From contig WIXG01000220.1 in NCBI GenBank assembly GCA_009869945.1, positions 62,001 to 126,000 on the forward strand: 64,000 nt of DNA. The letters are read 5' to 3'. The notes below the pieces were generated by a model, which was given only the letters and a program-made list of their open reading frames with translations, ran no database searches and was not told where the DNA came from. The stretch is from Mesaphorura yosii (lineage: Eukaryota > Arthropoda > Collembola > Poduromorpha > Tullbergiidae). Below are positions 52,101 to 64,000 of the stretch, piece by piece. Position 1 is the stretch's first letter. Each line of letters opens with the position of its first letter. A program made the position numbers and the translations under genes.

Positions 52101-55091
52101 TCTGCTGACATGAACCAAAAGTGATAAGTGTCAAACATGAACCATAAAACATTCATTGATATTCGAGTTGCGATCTACTTACCTGCAATTAGTTTTTAAA
52201 CTACCCCTCTGAGAAAAAGATCACTGATGAAGTGCCAAGTGCGTCAGAAGTTGTAGAATCGTTCAAAGAATAGAATCCACGGATCTGGATTTCCCGGATC
52301 AACCTGCTAAGTAAATACAAAAAGGTTTCAAGCGTAATGTAATCATAGGATTCCCAGCAATCAACACACTTTGCTTGTGTCTCTAGTATCTGTGAAGCAA
52401 GTTTCTAAATTGTACTGCCTGCTTCTTATTAACATACAAAAGGTAAGACGAATGAACTTTGAGCAAGGATGGTTCACAGTTAAAATGAAGTGGGGTACTT
52501 CTAACATGATATTGCAATTCTTGTTTACATCCTTCCATAAATGCATAGTCAAACAGTCATCTTTACGTCTATTGTATCAATTTCATCGTTGATATGTGCA
52601 ATCATTAATGCCGGTGTGCGGTGTGGTACACACTGCAATGTCTCAAGTCAACTGATGTCGTATAACGAAATAATTGGCCATTGATAATGCATATAGACTT
52701 CTTTGTGCGAATATTACTAATCTGACGATCACCATTGTGAAAGGGGTGAGTCACACGCACAATCATTCGCTAAGCACAGAAGTGAAAAGGGAATGCAAGA
52801 ACAGAAGGAAGAAACAATCATTAATTTATGAAGGACGTTGAAGGACGCCACAGCACAGGATGACGGTGTTTTTGCATCACAACAGCATATGAATTCGAAT
52901 CAATGACGAATATCATGTATGTATGTAGTATGTGTACGGTGATGATGCGACGAGTCTGACTTTACAAGTATTGCAATCATCGAAGTCTTGTCATTCTGCA
53001 GACCAGAGACGGAGACAGATGTCGGCAGATAAATAGCTTCGTTATGGCGTCTTAATATGGATCGAGTGTGCGAAATGCGACGATCTTGACAATGCTCACG
53101 TAATTCGCATCACAGTCCAGCTAATGTCTCATGTGTACATTCATATTGCCGCTATAAAATGTCAAGAGGCTGTATAAGGAATGTCGGAACGTACTTATGT
53201 CCTTGTTGTGTTTAATCAACCAAGTCGAGCATCCTAATCAAGCCTGTTTACAGACAGAGGCTATTAATATTTACAGTAAACAACCCGTTTAACGTGCTCG
53301 CTCAAGCGCTGGAAGCGGCACTGCCGTCTCGACAACAGACGTTAAGCAGCAATTCAAACACTTGCGAGTGAAATAATGAATAATTTATCGGTGCTTTCGG
53401 TGCACAGAACAAATTACGAGGATCTCGTGAGCAAAGGTTATGAACAAGTGCACAACAACTGAATTGAATATCGACCAAACTACTACATTGAGAGCGGAGC
53501 CCATGAAACCATGATTGGGTTGCAGATATTCCGACGCAGGAGGTACTGTTGAAAGTGCCAACGCGATATACAGTCTGGAATATAATGTAAAACAATGAAA
53601 TGGAATACAGTGTGGAATGTGCATGTTAAGCTTAAATTGAAAACGCCTTGGGAGCTCAAATAGAAATTCCAATTAGGCCTAGGCGTCTAATGCAGATGCA
53701 GATGATTTTTTGTACACGCCGAGGAATTTAGATCAGACTGTGGATTCTACCAGATGAGAAGACTTTTTTTTAAAGAAATGATGAGGTTGCCAAAATCAAG
53801 CCTACGTCCATTATGACCCGACATATCGCAGGACCCGTCGCAATACCTGGCCTGAACAAGCACCGAACTTGAACGAAAAAGCACAATAATGCTATCAATA
53901 ATAATATCAAAAGTTTATGACAATAAGGCCAGCTCCATCACTTCGCTTGTCCAAATTACCTGAAGAAATGAGATTACTTCTCTCGTAATACAAATCCCTG
54001 CAGTTCTAAATTTTCTCGTGTGAGGAGGTGAACCCACGACGAAAGCGTGATTCGGGGAATGCTTATGTAATCGGAGCGGAGACAGAAACACGCTCACGGA
54101 GAGATCAACAGCAAGAAGATTGATATGTTATCAGCAGCAGAGAATTGCACTGACGAATAATTGAAGTCACTTCGAGCAATAAAAAGGACTAACTGCACGT
54201 TTGATGTACAATAGCGAAGTTTAATGAGCTTGTAGGGCACAAACACAACGATTGAAGTTCAACTATCACTGTTTAATGTCGCAGTCATCTTGACCGTCTC
54301 TTTTCACTGTCAAGTGACAATAATCATCTTAAAATGTTGTTCCAGGATTCTTATTTCTTCAAATGCAATTCGATGTGGTTTCTTGTTATCAAACAAGATT
54401 ACTGGCTTCGGACTGCGCACAAAACGAATGTTTTTGTCTTCGTATTGTGTAAATACTGTAGATTCAGTGAACTCTAACTTCACCGGGAGTTAAATGACTT
54501 ATTTTTAGTTGCCTTCTGGTATCTGTGATGGCTTGCAGTGTTGCTTGACCAATTACTTCTAATAAAATAACGCTAGTCAATACATCACACGCGTACACTC
54601 ACACTGAAGAGCAGCGCAGAACAGAGTGCAGATGAATGCAATTTGCCTAAAGGCTGGATGAGGAATAAATATCAATAGCACATCATTATCATGCATGAGT
54701 CACAATGGTGCGATGACGCTCGAGTCGCGGGACGGTACAGACGTGCAAAAAGTTCATTGCAACAAAATCCAAAACACTCGACAGTGAAAGCGGGCTCCAC
54801 AATCTTAAATTAATAAAAATTAAAGGTGTACATATATTTCGTGTTCGTGCACGAACTCGCGGACGAGGCTTCTTGGAGAATTCAAATCAGCACTTGAAAA
54901 TCTAAAGTTGCACTGTCGCCAATGCTGCAAAATTTCAATTCACGGTTCAAACTCAGGAAACACCGCACGCGTGGGTTTTGCAGTTCTGCCAGTCCACGAG
55001 GTCTCTGAAATTGTATATGTCGTGACCCTTGCTGAAAGAGAGGAAGAGACAGGACGGACGATTTTGGCACGCCGAATGTGCAGTCGCAATC
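52101..55091. other. Intergenic, divergent upstream region of TMEM134 and PAGR1
   Basis: About 3 kb. It holds the TMEM134 untranslated exon and intron (near 52101-52200) and, at the right end, the PAGR1 promoter and 5' leader. No other gene was recognised. Open frames at 53302-53672 and 54882-55199 on the minus strand lack exon support. Confidence 0.5.
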
Positions 55092-56345
55092 ATGGTAAAA
55101 ATGGACCCAGATGAGGTAATGGAAGTATGCTCGGACGAGGAAGAGTTCAAGGCCGGAATTGGGGTAAGTGTCGCTAATGCTTGGCGAGATAAGCAGCAAT
55201 AAGTTAAACTCTTCCGACGAAAAGGGGTGGCCGCGAAAGGCTAAAATCGGATACTGATAACCACTTCATTAATCATGCCCCCATCATTTGCATGGCTCGC
55301 GACCCATTCCGTGCTTGAGAGATATTCTAATTAGGCGAACACAATGGCACTATATTTTTAATCCTATTGTGAACCTGCAGAACGGGAGTTTTTGGAGTCC
55401 CACTGCAGAAGAGGTTTCAGAACTGTACGAGAAGATAACAACATCTAAATTCTTGGAACTGTCGTGGCAATGCCCCGGCCGAAGTAATCCAAATGACGAA
55501 GCATCGCTTCAAGAAGTGCAGGCGGAACCTGCTGTGAAGGAGTAAGTTGCTTTTATTCAAAAACAGTTCATTAGGACTATTTTCATGTGCGCTTTAGTAT
55601 AGGCTTTAGGCGCTAGTCGCTGATTTGGCAGGCTAAATTAGTACGAAACTATTAAACGATCCTTTCACTGATTTGAAGGGAGGAACCGGAAACGAAAACT
55701 GAATTTGATTCGAACTTCGACGACGACGACAAGCCAACCCTTCGACCGACACTAAAATCGACGCCGAAAGGGAGTGCGAAGAAGAAAACCACGAGTTTAG
55801 CAGGCATTCTGAATAATATGGAACGTACACGGTACATTGAGGAACTCGGTTCGGAAGGTCGAACTCTTCTTCTTCAGATATCAAAACCCATAACGTCCAC
55901 TCCGGATTCAATCAGTCAATCGATTGATCGGGTACTTGGAAGCCAGGCAGCGCTGGAGCGGACAGAAACGCAGGAAACACCGCCACCGCCAGAGCACAAA
56001 GGTCAAGAAGATTCGAAGGAAGAAATTATTATGGAGACAGACTCATCATGTGTGATGGCACCTCTCCCGGCGTCCACTGCTCCTAATACAACAGAAACAA
56101 CCACAGATGACACGTGCGCTACCATCACCACGGCGCCCGCTATACCACCGGACCCGAGTCCTCCGTCTGGGTCGACCGACAAAGCCACCAATGATATTCA
56201 TCCAATCATAACAGCCACCGCTAAAACTGAGAAATCGGAAAGTGAAAGTGCTGACGCAGTGCCAACTCCACTTGCCTCAACCCCTGACGTGGAAGCTCCT
56301 CCCGCCGCAGAGACGGCGGCTCCGAGCACGTCCGACCCCAATTAA
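55092..56345 (+). CDS. PAGR1: PAGR1 (PA1), PTIP-associated subunit of MLL3/4 complexes
   Basis: Three exons (55092-55163, 55381-55541, 55679-56345) give 299 residues. In animals PAGR1 binds PTIP in the nuclear KMT2C/KMT2D histone H3K4 methyltransferase complexes. The conserved core is seen in order: VCSDEEEF near the N-terminus, FWSPTAEEVSELYEKI with LELSWQCPGR, the TEFDSNFDDDDKP acidic motif (human TEFDFDDEPVTPK), and a helix ILNNMERTRYIEELGSEGRTLL (human [24 protein letters not shown]). Two differences from the human protein stand out. The N-terminal extension before CSDEE is nearly absent. After the core the protein continues for about 150 residues as a Thr/Pro/Glu-rich disordered tail (TETTTDD, PPDPSPPSG, APPAAETAAPS). 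The ATG chosen is the first of three in the first exon (MVKMDPDEVM). Confidence 0.85.
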
Positions 56346-56379
56346 TTTGATCATTCTGGAATAAGAAATTTGAACAAAC

Positions 56380-56385
56380 AATAAA
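56380..56385 (+). terminator. Polyadenylation signal of PAGR1
   Basis: AATAAA 35 nt after the PAGR1 stop codon. The convergent 14-3-3 epsilon gene ends about 0.8 kb further on. Confidence 0.7.
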
Positions 56386-57156
56386 AACTTTGGGAATATT
56401 TTATTTCGAAATTAATAATTCATTCATTTGTTTTGATGATTTTAATCAAGCATACGTACGAAGGACAACTGAATAGACTAAATAAAAGTTTAATCTTCTT
56501 TACATGATCACAAGATTGTGTGCTAGGTGGCCTGTAAGAAAGAAGCCCTTCGAATGACTAATTTTGGTAAAGGTAGCCAATGATAAGCCTTAATTAGCAA
56601 AAGTTGTATAAATTAACATCATCAATCAAAATCAGAATAATTACGGCTAGAGACGGTCAACAATAGCTAAGCAGGATGGATTCTTTGCACTCCTAATTTA
56701 AGGGTTCCCTGCCAGAAAAATGTCGAGGCTACTTGTCGCTGAATGAATGCAAGGGCTACAACTGCAGGAAAAGTAAGCATTAGCGGATTCACTAACATCA
56801 GATCAATGATCAACCACGAATTTTGACTTGTAATATTACACGCCTTAAGCAATTAGATAATTTACATGCTTCACCCCTCTCGTACCATGTTTGTCTACGG
56901 TTTTCCCTACACATGCGTTGATGGAACTCTACAGACATGTCACACGATACGAAAATACCTAAGCCTAAGCACCTAGAGGAGTACACGATACAAACAGTTA
57001 CACAGAGAAAGTTGACGTTATTGTTGAATCGAATTAGTAGTACTGAATTAGCAATGGAAATACATCAACTTACAATCTAAAAATCGCAAACGTTATTACT
57101 TGATGCATCCAACTCTGCCCGGCAACAAAGCAGCTTCCTTACTTTCTTCGGCGTTA
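56386..57156. other. Convergent intergenic spacer, nothing recognised
   Basis: An AT-rich spacer between the 3' ends of PAGR1 and 14-3-3 epsilon. No exon, RNA gene or repeat was identified. Confidence 0.5.
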
Positions 57157-57162
57157 TTTATT
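57157..57162 (-). terminator. Polyadenylation signal of 14-3-3 epsilon
   Basis: AATAAA on the minus strand, about 155 nt beyond the stop codon at 57318. Confidence 0.55.
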
Positions 57163-57317
57163 CACAAATTGTTCGATGCATGCAAACAAACACTACAAGC
57201 GACCAGGGAATTGTTTCACAGTTGTATTAAATTAAGTATTTTATCTGTTTAGAAAAGTTCTGACATCTTATTGGTTAGTCATCATTCCTGACCAACGAGG
57301 ACATCCTCACAGCGTAG

Positions 57318-60300
57318 TTATGACACGTCTTGATCCTCGGCGTCTTGTAGTGGCTCTTTTGGTTCGGCTTCGCCACCTGTGCACATTTAACCCAGTATGT
57401 ATTATAAGACATTGGGAAACAGTAGAAAGAACTCTTCAAGAACTTTTGAACTCTATTCAGTAATTGATCATGTAGGGAACAAACCTTCGCCTTGCATATC
57501 TGATGTCCAAAGAGTGAGGTTGTCTCGAAGAAGCTGCATGATCAGAGTTGAATCCTTGTAGCTTTCCTCAGACAACGTGTCCAACTCGGCGATGGCGTCA
57601 TCAAATGCCGCCTTAGCCAAACGACATGCCCTCTCCGCCGAATTTAAGATCTCGTAGTAAAACACTGAAAAGTTAAGTGCCAAACCGAGACGGATGGGAT
57701 GCGTGGGAGCCAACTCGGACATTGCAATGTCGCTCGCAGCCTTGTATGCAACCAAGGAGTTCTCCGCCGCTTCCTTGCGATCTGCTGCAGTAGCGAACTC
57801 GGCCAAATAACGATGGTAATCCCCTTTCCTATTAACAAACAGAAACAGATTTCACTCGAAGTTTTCTAAAATAGCAGGACAGGAATCGTGACTAAATAAC
57901 TCACATCTTGTAGTAGAAGACCTTCGACTCGCCTGTGCTAGCATTTGCGATCAAATGCTTGTCCAGCACGTTGAGAATGTCAGAACAGATTTCTTTCAAT
58001 TCTTTCTCAACCTAAAAAATCTGGCTTAGTTACACCGCAATTGCGATTCCATCGTATTCCTTATATTAATTAAGTGTTAATTACTTGAGCGCGGTATTGA
58101 CGGATCATCTCCAGCTTCTCGTCGCCGCCTTTGCTTTCCTCCTTCTGCTCAATGCTTGAGATAATTCTCCATGAAGCCCTGCGAGCCCCGATGACGTTCT
58201 TGTACGCAACGGAAAGAAGATTGCGTTCTTCGACTGTCAGCTCAACGTCCAAGCTGGCAACTTTCTTCATTGCATCCACCATTTCTGTAAAGAAATAATG
58301 AGATCATTGCTTTTGCTGGGATACGCACATTGTGTAGGCAAGGATAAGTGAATTCATAGAGGAGGCATTTTATCCTCTTCAATTGTACCGAGTTTCCTTA
58401 CGGTGACAAAGAAGTAAACGGCATCCATAAAATTAGATGGCATTTAGTGAAGAGAAAGCAAGCACATCATAAAGTTCGTAAGCTCGATAATTAGAACTCG
58501 TTGAGGTGGATTGTGCAACTTCAGTGTATTTATGCCCCTAGTTTTGGCCCATTTGGTTCTATTTGCGTAAACAACGGCAATTATGAGGCCGAATTTGGAA
58601 TTTCCCAAATTATTCTATGCCAAATTACCGCAGCACAAATTATAGAAAGGCGAAAGGGCAGGAATAATTTTATTGACTTTCATTCGAACTAGGCAGAAAA
58701 AAGTCCAGGCCAATCGTCCAAGAGCTTTGTGCATCATTAAGGTCACTTTTCAGTTCACAGGTGAATGTCAATACCAAATTCCTGTTAACTGATTTGCATG
58801 CATAAACTCCGATTCTGTCTCATGATTCATGATTACATTACAGAAGAAATAACACAAGTCATATGTGATTTCCATTTTTGCTTGACATTCTTTATTCATG
58901 TAGTGCGCACCGGCAATTTTTGAATTGCAGACCATAAATCATTCTGCTCGGTCTTGTCTCATCAGAAAATAGAGAAAAAATTTGGAATGCACGACTCACT
59001 ACACGAGTGTGCCCGGCCGGCTGGCATTCCTCCCATTTACTAGAACTAAGCTAAACGCTGCGGTTGCACTCCAGAAGATTGCACCCACTCATTCATTTCC
59101 TTTCCGCTTAAAGTGTTTATCGCTCCTTTAAAAAGGCATGATAATAATCGCACATCATTCATTTCATTTAGTACAACTTTAAGTACTTCCACCCATACAT
59201 GCATAGATTTTGAGTCTTGTTTTAATGTGTTGCGCTCAAAAATGGAGACAACGACAAATTGTTTATGGAGAGTCGAGTGGACAATTGCTCTGCCCAGCCA
59301 ACCATTTCTGTTTTCTCTCCATTTCTCGTTTGCAGTACATCCCAGTCATAAAACACAATTATAATGAAATTGGTCCTACTTCCTTCCTTCTAATGAACTT
59401 CCTCTGGGTCTTCAAGAGTCGTACTTTGCTGTAATAAAACTCTCGCTGCGCATTACTCAAAAAGTACGAGGAAAGACATAATGATGCCATCAGCAATGTG
59501 CAGTTCGCAGAGCTGTACAATGCGATGATACGGAAAAGTGCAAATTCAAGCCGAGCTATGCGCTTGCGACAAGTTGCTTCAATCGATAATTCCAATACAT
59601 GCATACAGCCTTGCTCGCTCGCTGTGTTCACCTCTACTATAACAAAGCCGCTCAGCACTCGCTTACGCAGGGAGAGAAGTTAACATAAAACATCAAAAAC
59701 TCTTTTTACAGCCTGCACTCTCCACACATCACCAAGACCAGACCACCACCATAGTCAAAGAATACACGGCGGACTTTTACTTGTGCAATATCATCATCGA
59801 ATTCTCTCCTGCCTCTTGCTTCCTTTCACCTCTTTATTTTCCTCTCGCCGTAATAATACATAATATTAACCCTAGAATTCAAAGACAGATAAAAGCAGGA
59901 TACTGGACGAACGTGAAGATATGAACACGAACTGAGATCTAAACAATCTGAAGACACGCCGGAGAAACTAGCCAATCTCCATACAAGCATAGAGATAGAT
60001 CAAACCCTGTCTATCAGCGCCAGCTTCTTCCACTCGAATGAGGACCAATGCATTAACGAGGAAAGGAAGAGAAAGAAATCCAGTTTGAATAGAAAGAAAG
60101 ACTATTGTTGTAAGAGATGACCAACCATCGCAACACATCACAGATCACCTCATTCCACTTCCATCACCGTCATTTCACAGGTCATATGTACAAATAAAAA
60201 TGATCGGACCCGAATCAACAGGAGAATAATGGCCCTATGTGCGATTATCAGGACGCCATGACACAATGTGGTGAAAATGAATTTATCGCGAAAAGAACGA

Positions 60301-61704
60301 ATTCCGCTCAATTCGAGCAAACAACAAATTTCCTGATGAGTTTTCTTAATCTTGTCTTGTCCTTGTTTATTATTTGTCGTTTGCGTACGTCTTGTAGTTT
60401 GTATTTCAATTTGTCGAAGCTTGTTATTCAGTTATTCTACATTGGAATTCATGTAATGCGCCAAATAATTCATAAAATGTTGTTATCGGAACGTCAGTGA
60501 GAGTTAAGATGAGTCATTTTTTATAATTTTATGTTATAATGTGTGGTTCAGTTAGACATTAATTTAATGTAAGTGCTAGAAAATGATGACGGCGCAAATT
60601 CCACCAACAGCAACTCCGCACTACGCACATAGTTTTGTCTTGTAGCAGGTACAAGGGTCAGCATTTAAAGTCAGTCACACGGTCTATCAGACTCAGGCAC
60701 ATTTTGATTTCTTAATGCGTCAAATTGCGAAGATCTTTGTCTTACAGCTACACAGCTCATGGGAACGCGATTTGACACCACAGATGAATGAAATGTAACG
60801 TAACACCACTTATAATGCTAATATTCATATAAATCAGACATGTGAAGACGTAGCGTAGCCTGCGAGTACGATTGCAAGCAGACACATGAGTACCATGTGG
60901 AAGGGCATGTAACTTCCTTGCTTCTTGCAGAAATATTTAGCAGTTAAGTAAATTATTTGCATTCCTCATTCGTCATCGTTTGTTTTCCCTTCAATACGTA
61001 CTAAATTGTCGCCATTTCCCTCTACATAAACATAGTGTCGTATACTCACCAAATCATCATTATGTCTTATCTTGTGTATATAAGGTTCAACTCTTTCTGC
61101 TGCGATTTCGATGCATTTGCCTTTTACGCATGTTTTTTTTTATTTCTAATAAATCAGTTGACACATGCCATGCCAAATGCATTTACATTTAACAACTTCT
61201 AGAAAACATGCTACATAAACACCAGGATAAGATTCCTCCGCCAGACAGCGGCATGCGTATAAACTTCATTTGCCATTACAATAAGCCGAACGTATAACAC
61301 ATGCATTCGCGTGGCAATTACATTTAACTAGCCAGTTCCTCTCATGCAACGACCGATTGATATCATGGGTTCCGTTCGATCTTCTTGCGCAAGGTGCCAC
61401 GGATAATTTAATCAGTAAAATAAGAACAATCAAACGATGACGATTAACAACCGTTTATCCTGTGACTTATACCATTCGTTCTTACTCTACCTTAGAAAGC
61501 GTCAACAACGCAAATATCTGAGCTAGTTATTCGCGTAATAACTTGACATGTATGTTAAATGAATGCCGGATGAAGCATGGAGTAGGAATCAGAACCCGGG
61601 AAGAGCGCTTAAGCCCCGTACAGAAAAGAAAAGGGCTTACCATCATAGCGCTCCGCCTGCTCAGCCAGCTTGGCTTTGTAAACATTGTCTTCCCTTTCTG
61701 ACAT
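57318..61704 (-). CDS. YWHAE: 14-3-3 epsilon phosphoserine-binding adaptor
   Basis: Five coding exons, 61704-61641, 58284-58085, 58011-57905, 57828-57485 and 57376-57318, give 257 residues, the normal family length. 14-3-3 proteins are cytosolic dimers that bind phosphoserine/threonine motifs in signalling proteins. Hallmarks seen include [20 protein letters not shown] at the N-terminus, [90 protein letters not shown] and the arthropod-like ending DAEDQDVS. The binding-groove basic residues (K in VAYKN, R in RRASW, R-Y in DYHRY) are all present. It is the epsilon rather than zeta isoform by its N-terminus and tail. The first intron, after codon 21, is about 3.4 kb; the others are about 70-110 bp. 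Confidence 0.97.
58285..61640 (-). other. 3.4 kb first intron of 14-3-3 epsilon
   Basis: The intron runs from donor GATG|GTAAGC at 61640 to acceptor TTTACAG|AAATGG at 58285, both in phase 1. No exon of another gene was recognised inside. Long first introns of broadly expressed genes often carry regulatory elements; none is identified here. Confidence 0.7.
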
Positions 61705-64000
61705 GTTGGTATTTTTTCGTAGTAAATGAAACTAAAAGTCGAAGATATAAATATTTCAGACGAGCTTGCCGCACTTAGAACCCTGTGAAAAGAAATCAAA
61801 TACAATTGAAACGTTAAATTAGAGCAAATTGCTTCCAGACAGTAGACTACATAACTTGTAAAAGATCCTTACCTGAACACCTCCTTCTTTCTTCCCTAAT
61901 CACGATTTGAACTCGTTCGCTCCAATGTACGGGAACCGGATTACAGCTCTGCAGCAGAATCAGAATCTACCGGACTGACAAAGTTTAGAGTTGGATACAC
62001 CGACCAAGGTGTCTGATTTAAATAATTGCAGTGGGTCTTATCTCGGATCAGAACCTGTGTTAAGTGAATTATTACTGGATTTAATATGTATATTTCGAGC
62101 AATCAAGAAAGATAAACGAACGAATTGCAAAGCAACAACTGAAGTGGTAGTGCAACGTAGTATCGCGTATTTCTCGTCTTGTGGAATGGACGAGGCGAAA
62201 TCAAATAAGAGGAGAGTCACTCTCCCACTGCAAAGCACGGAGACTCACAACGCAACCCTTTCCTGCACAACTTTGCACTGACTCATTCAACTGTGTGCTT
62301 TTTTGGCTTTCTTGTCCCATACACGACTTGACTACACCGTACAAGCCGATTCCGCTGCTTCTCCTCCTCTCCAATAAAGACTGCTTGAAAAATGGCTGAC
62401 TGAATGACGGACGAGGATGCTCTGCACTCTGCTTTGCTGCCTGGTTTAGCTTTGGTAATCTTCAGAAGTCCAATAGCATACAGTGAACAGCCCAGCGAAC
62501 GGCAGAGCGAAGCCGTAGTGCAATGCAGAGGACGGACTGTGTAAACTGTCAAAAAGCCGGCTAATGCGAGTGCGTACTTTGCACCACTCGATAAGGAGTG
62601 GAGAGTGGGAGAATATAGCAGCAGTCCGACTCCAAAACTGGCTTTAGCGGAGAATCTCGCCTCGTTTCCACACCTTCTTCGTTGCGCTGCGTTCGAACTA
62701 CACGGGCAGAAAGAAACCATTCCGTGATACAAGTTTGCTGCACCCTCGTCCTCACTTGATGCTATGCGACATGCGGGCACGGACTTGAGGCTGTGTACAA
62801 CGTCATGCCATTGCAAAAGCCATGCCCAAGTAAAAGTTCATGGACAGCAAATAGTAGCGAAGAAGAGAGCGGGTCCAAGCAACCTACCATCTTCACGACT
62901 GCCTTCAATGCACTACGCCGTTGTGCTTGCCTGGCTGCTAAATTAATTGAATTTAGATTACAACTCCCTTTCCTTGACGATTGCTTGTGCACTCTGCTTC
63001 CAGATAGATGAAGTTCCCTGCCTTTTTTAGAATAATAAAAGAATGACGTCAAACGGGAATAGAAACCATGAGTTCAGGTAGTGTTCTGCAAAAGCAGAAA
63101 GCACAGGAACTCGCATAGACAAAGATACGACAGACGATTGATATTTGAGACGAACCAAGTGGAGAAACTAAACGCGAGGCTTTAGATGAGTTCACGTACT
63201 ATCATCAAACCGCATTCTTCACCGGCTAATGAAGTAGAAAGAGATGACAAATGAATTTTCGCTCACTTCCACCAAAGCAAAGGTGATGATATGAAGATCA
63301 TAGAAAATATTCATCTGATTAAAGTCCTTCACCGAGGTTTTGCATTTCATCCTGGCCTGAGCGGATGAGTCAGGATTTGTACTTTGTAATCCACGCTTTC
63401 ACTGCGCTCATGTCCTGTTATTCAGTCTCGTCATGCACGCTACATTTCATCTCTTTTATACGCTTTTTTGTTGCTTAGTAATCACACAGGAGACAGATAA
63501 TCGAATAAGATAGGGCTTACGCAATCCAGGACGATAATAGAACGTTGATGCGATGACCTTCGGGTCAAGTGCCAAAGCACTGCAGGCTTCTGTAGGTTGG
63601 AGAAACGCCGATATCGGATTATGTAACATGGGCGCATCAACCTCTAATTTAGTTTTGTTCCGACTTGTGTACTTTCCACTAAGCTGTCTTTGCCGGAAAA
63701 CATTTAGTGAGTCTTCTTGCAGTATTTTACTTTCATTGTTTATTCAATGATAAAATTATCAAGACTTAAATGACCTAAACGTAGAACACAGAATTGCAAA
63801 AACTTGCAATGATTTCAAGATTCGGAAAGATATTAGCATCAAAAGCTCTTCCTTTGCTAGCAGACATTTTAACCCGTTCTTGCTTGATTTTTGTCCTGCT
63901 CTAGTCAAGTACATTCCGTCACATTCACAGTGAGACATTTATGCTCATTAAAATTTTGTTAAAATTAGCTTCTCCCTGGAATTATGTTCCTTTCTGTAAA
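61705..64000. other. Upstream region of 14-3-3 epsilon, no gene recognised
   Basis: It contains the 5' leader and promoter of 14-3-3 epsilon close to 61705. The transcription start was not located. Further right, open frames at 62283-62816 and 62762-63052 on the minus strand lack family resemblance, exon partners and clear starts, so they are not called as genes. Confidence 0.45.

Noticed and set aside
62283-62816. 177-codon minus-strand frame upstream of 14-3-3 epsilon
   Set aside because: No family resemblance. Low-complexity Ser/Ala/Cys mixture typical of chance frames, overlapped by other frames on both strands.

Overview
This is a eukaryotic nuclear window. The genes are split by short GT-AG introns (mostly 45-100 bp), the non-coding DNA is AT-rich, polyadenylation signals are AATAAA, and there are no prokaryotic signals. 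The recognisable proteins (14-3-3 epsilon ending DQDVS, ELAPOR, HGH1, TMEM134, PAGR1) point to an invertebrate, most likely an arthropod or close ecdysozoan relative. I cannot name the species. I rebuilt exons by eye from splice sites and reading phase. Where a model is given, each junction keeps frame unless stated otherwise.

Layout. 1-2.96 kb: no gene, but a diverged direct repeat pair. 2.96-4.72 kb (-): HGH1, the eEF2-folding chaperone. 4.99-6.87 kb (-): an unrecognised gene of about 12 exons with a possible GPI-type C-terminus. It is head-to-head with ELAPOR (7.19-11.81 kb, +, 19 coding exons), an MRH/cysteine-rich lysosomal membrane protein. ELAPOR converges on a secreted Thr-rich mucin-like protein (12.31-15.53 kb, -). 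19.15-30.90 kb (-): a PTB/PID-domain adaptor with one 9.3 kb intron and one GC-AG intron. 30.9-48.7 kb: a long gene-poor stretch holding a hAT-type MITE with a perfect 8 bp target duplication.

48.7-50.5 kb: two small multi-exon genes made of short exons, divergent over about 120 bp, that a plain ORF scan fragments. Neither is recognised. 50.99-52.10 kb (-): TMEM134. 55.09-56.35 kb (+): PAGR1/PA1, which converges on 14-3-3 epsilon (57.32-61.70 kb, -). The first intron of 14-3-3 epsilon is 3.4 kb. The last 2.3 kb is its upstream region.

The genes look like unrelated housekeeping and accessory loci rather than one pathway. The best candidates for something undescribed are the divergent pair at 48.7-50.5 kb, the anchored protein at 5-6.9 kb and the Thr-rich secreted protein. 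No old virus copies, tRNAs, rRNAs or CRISPR arrays were recognised.
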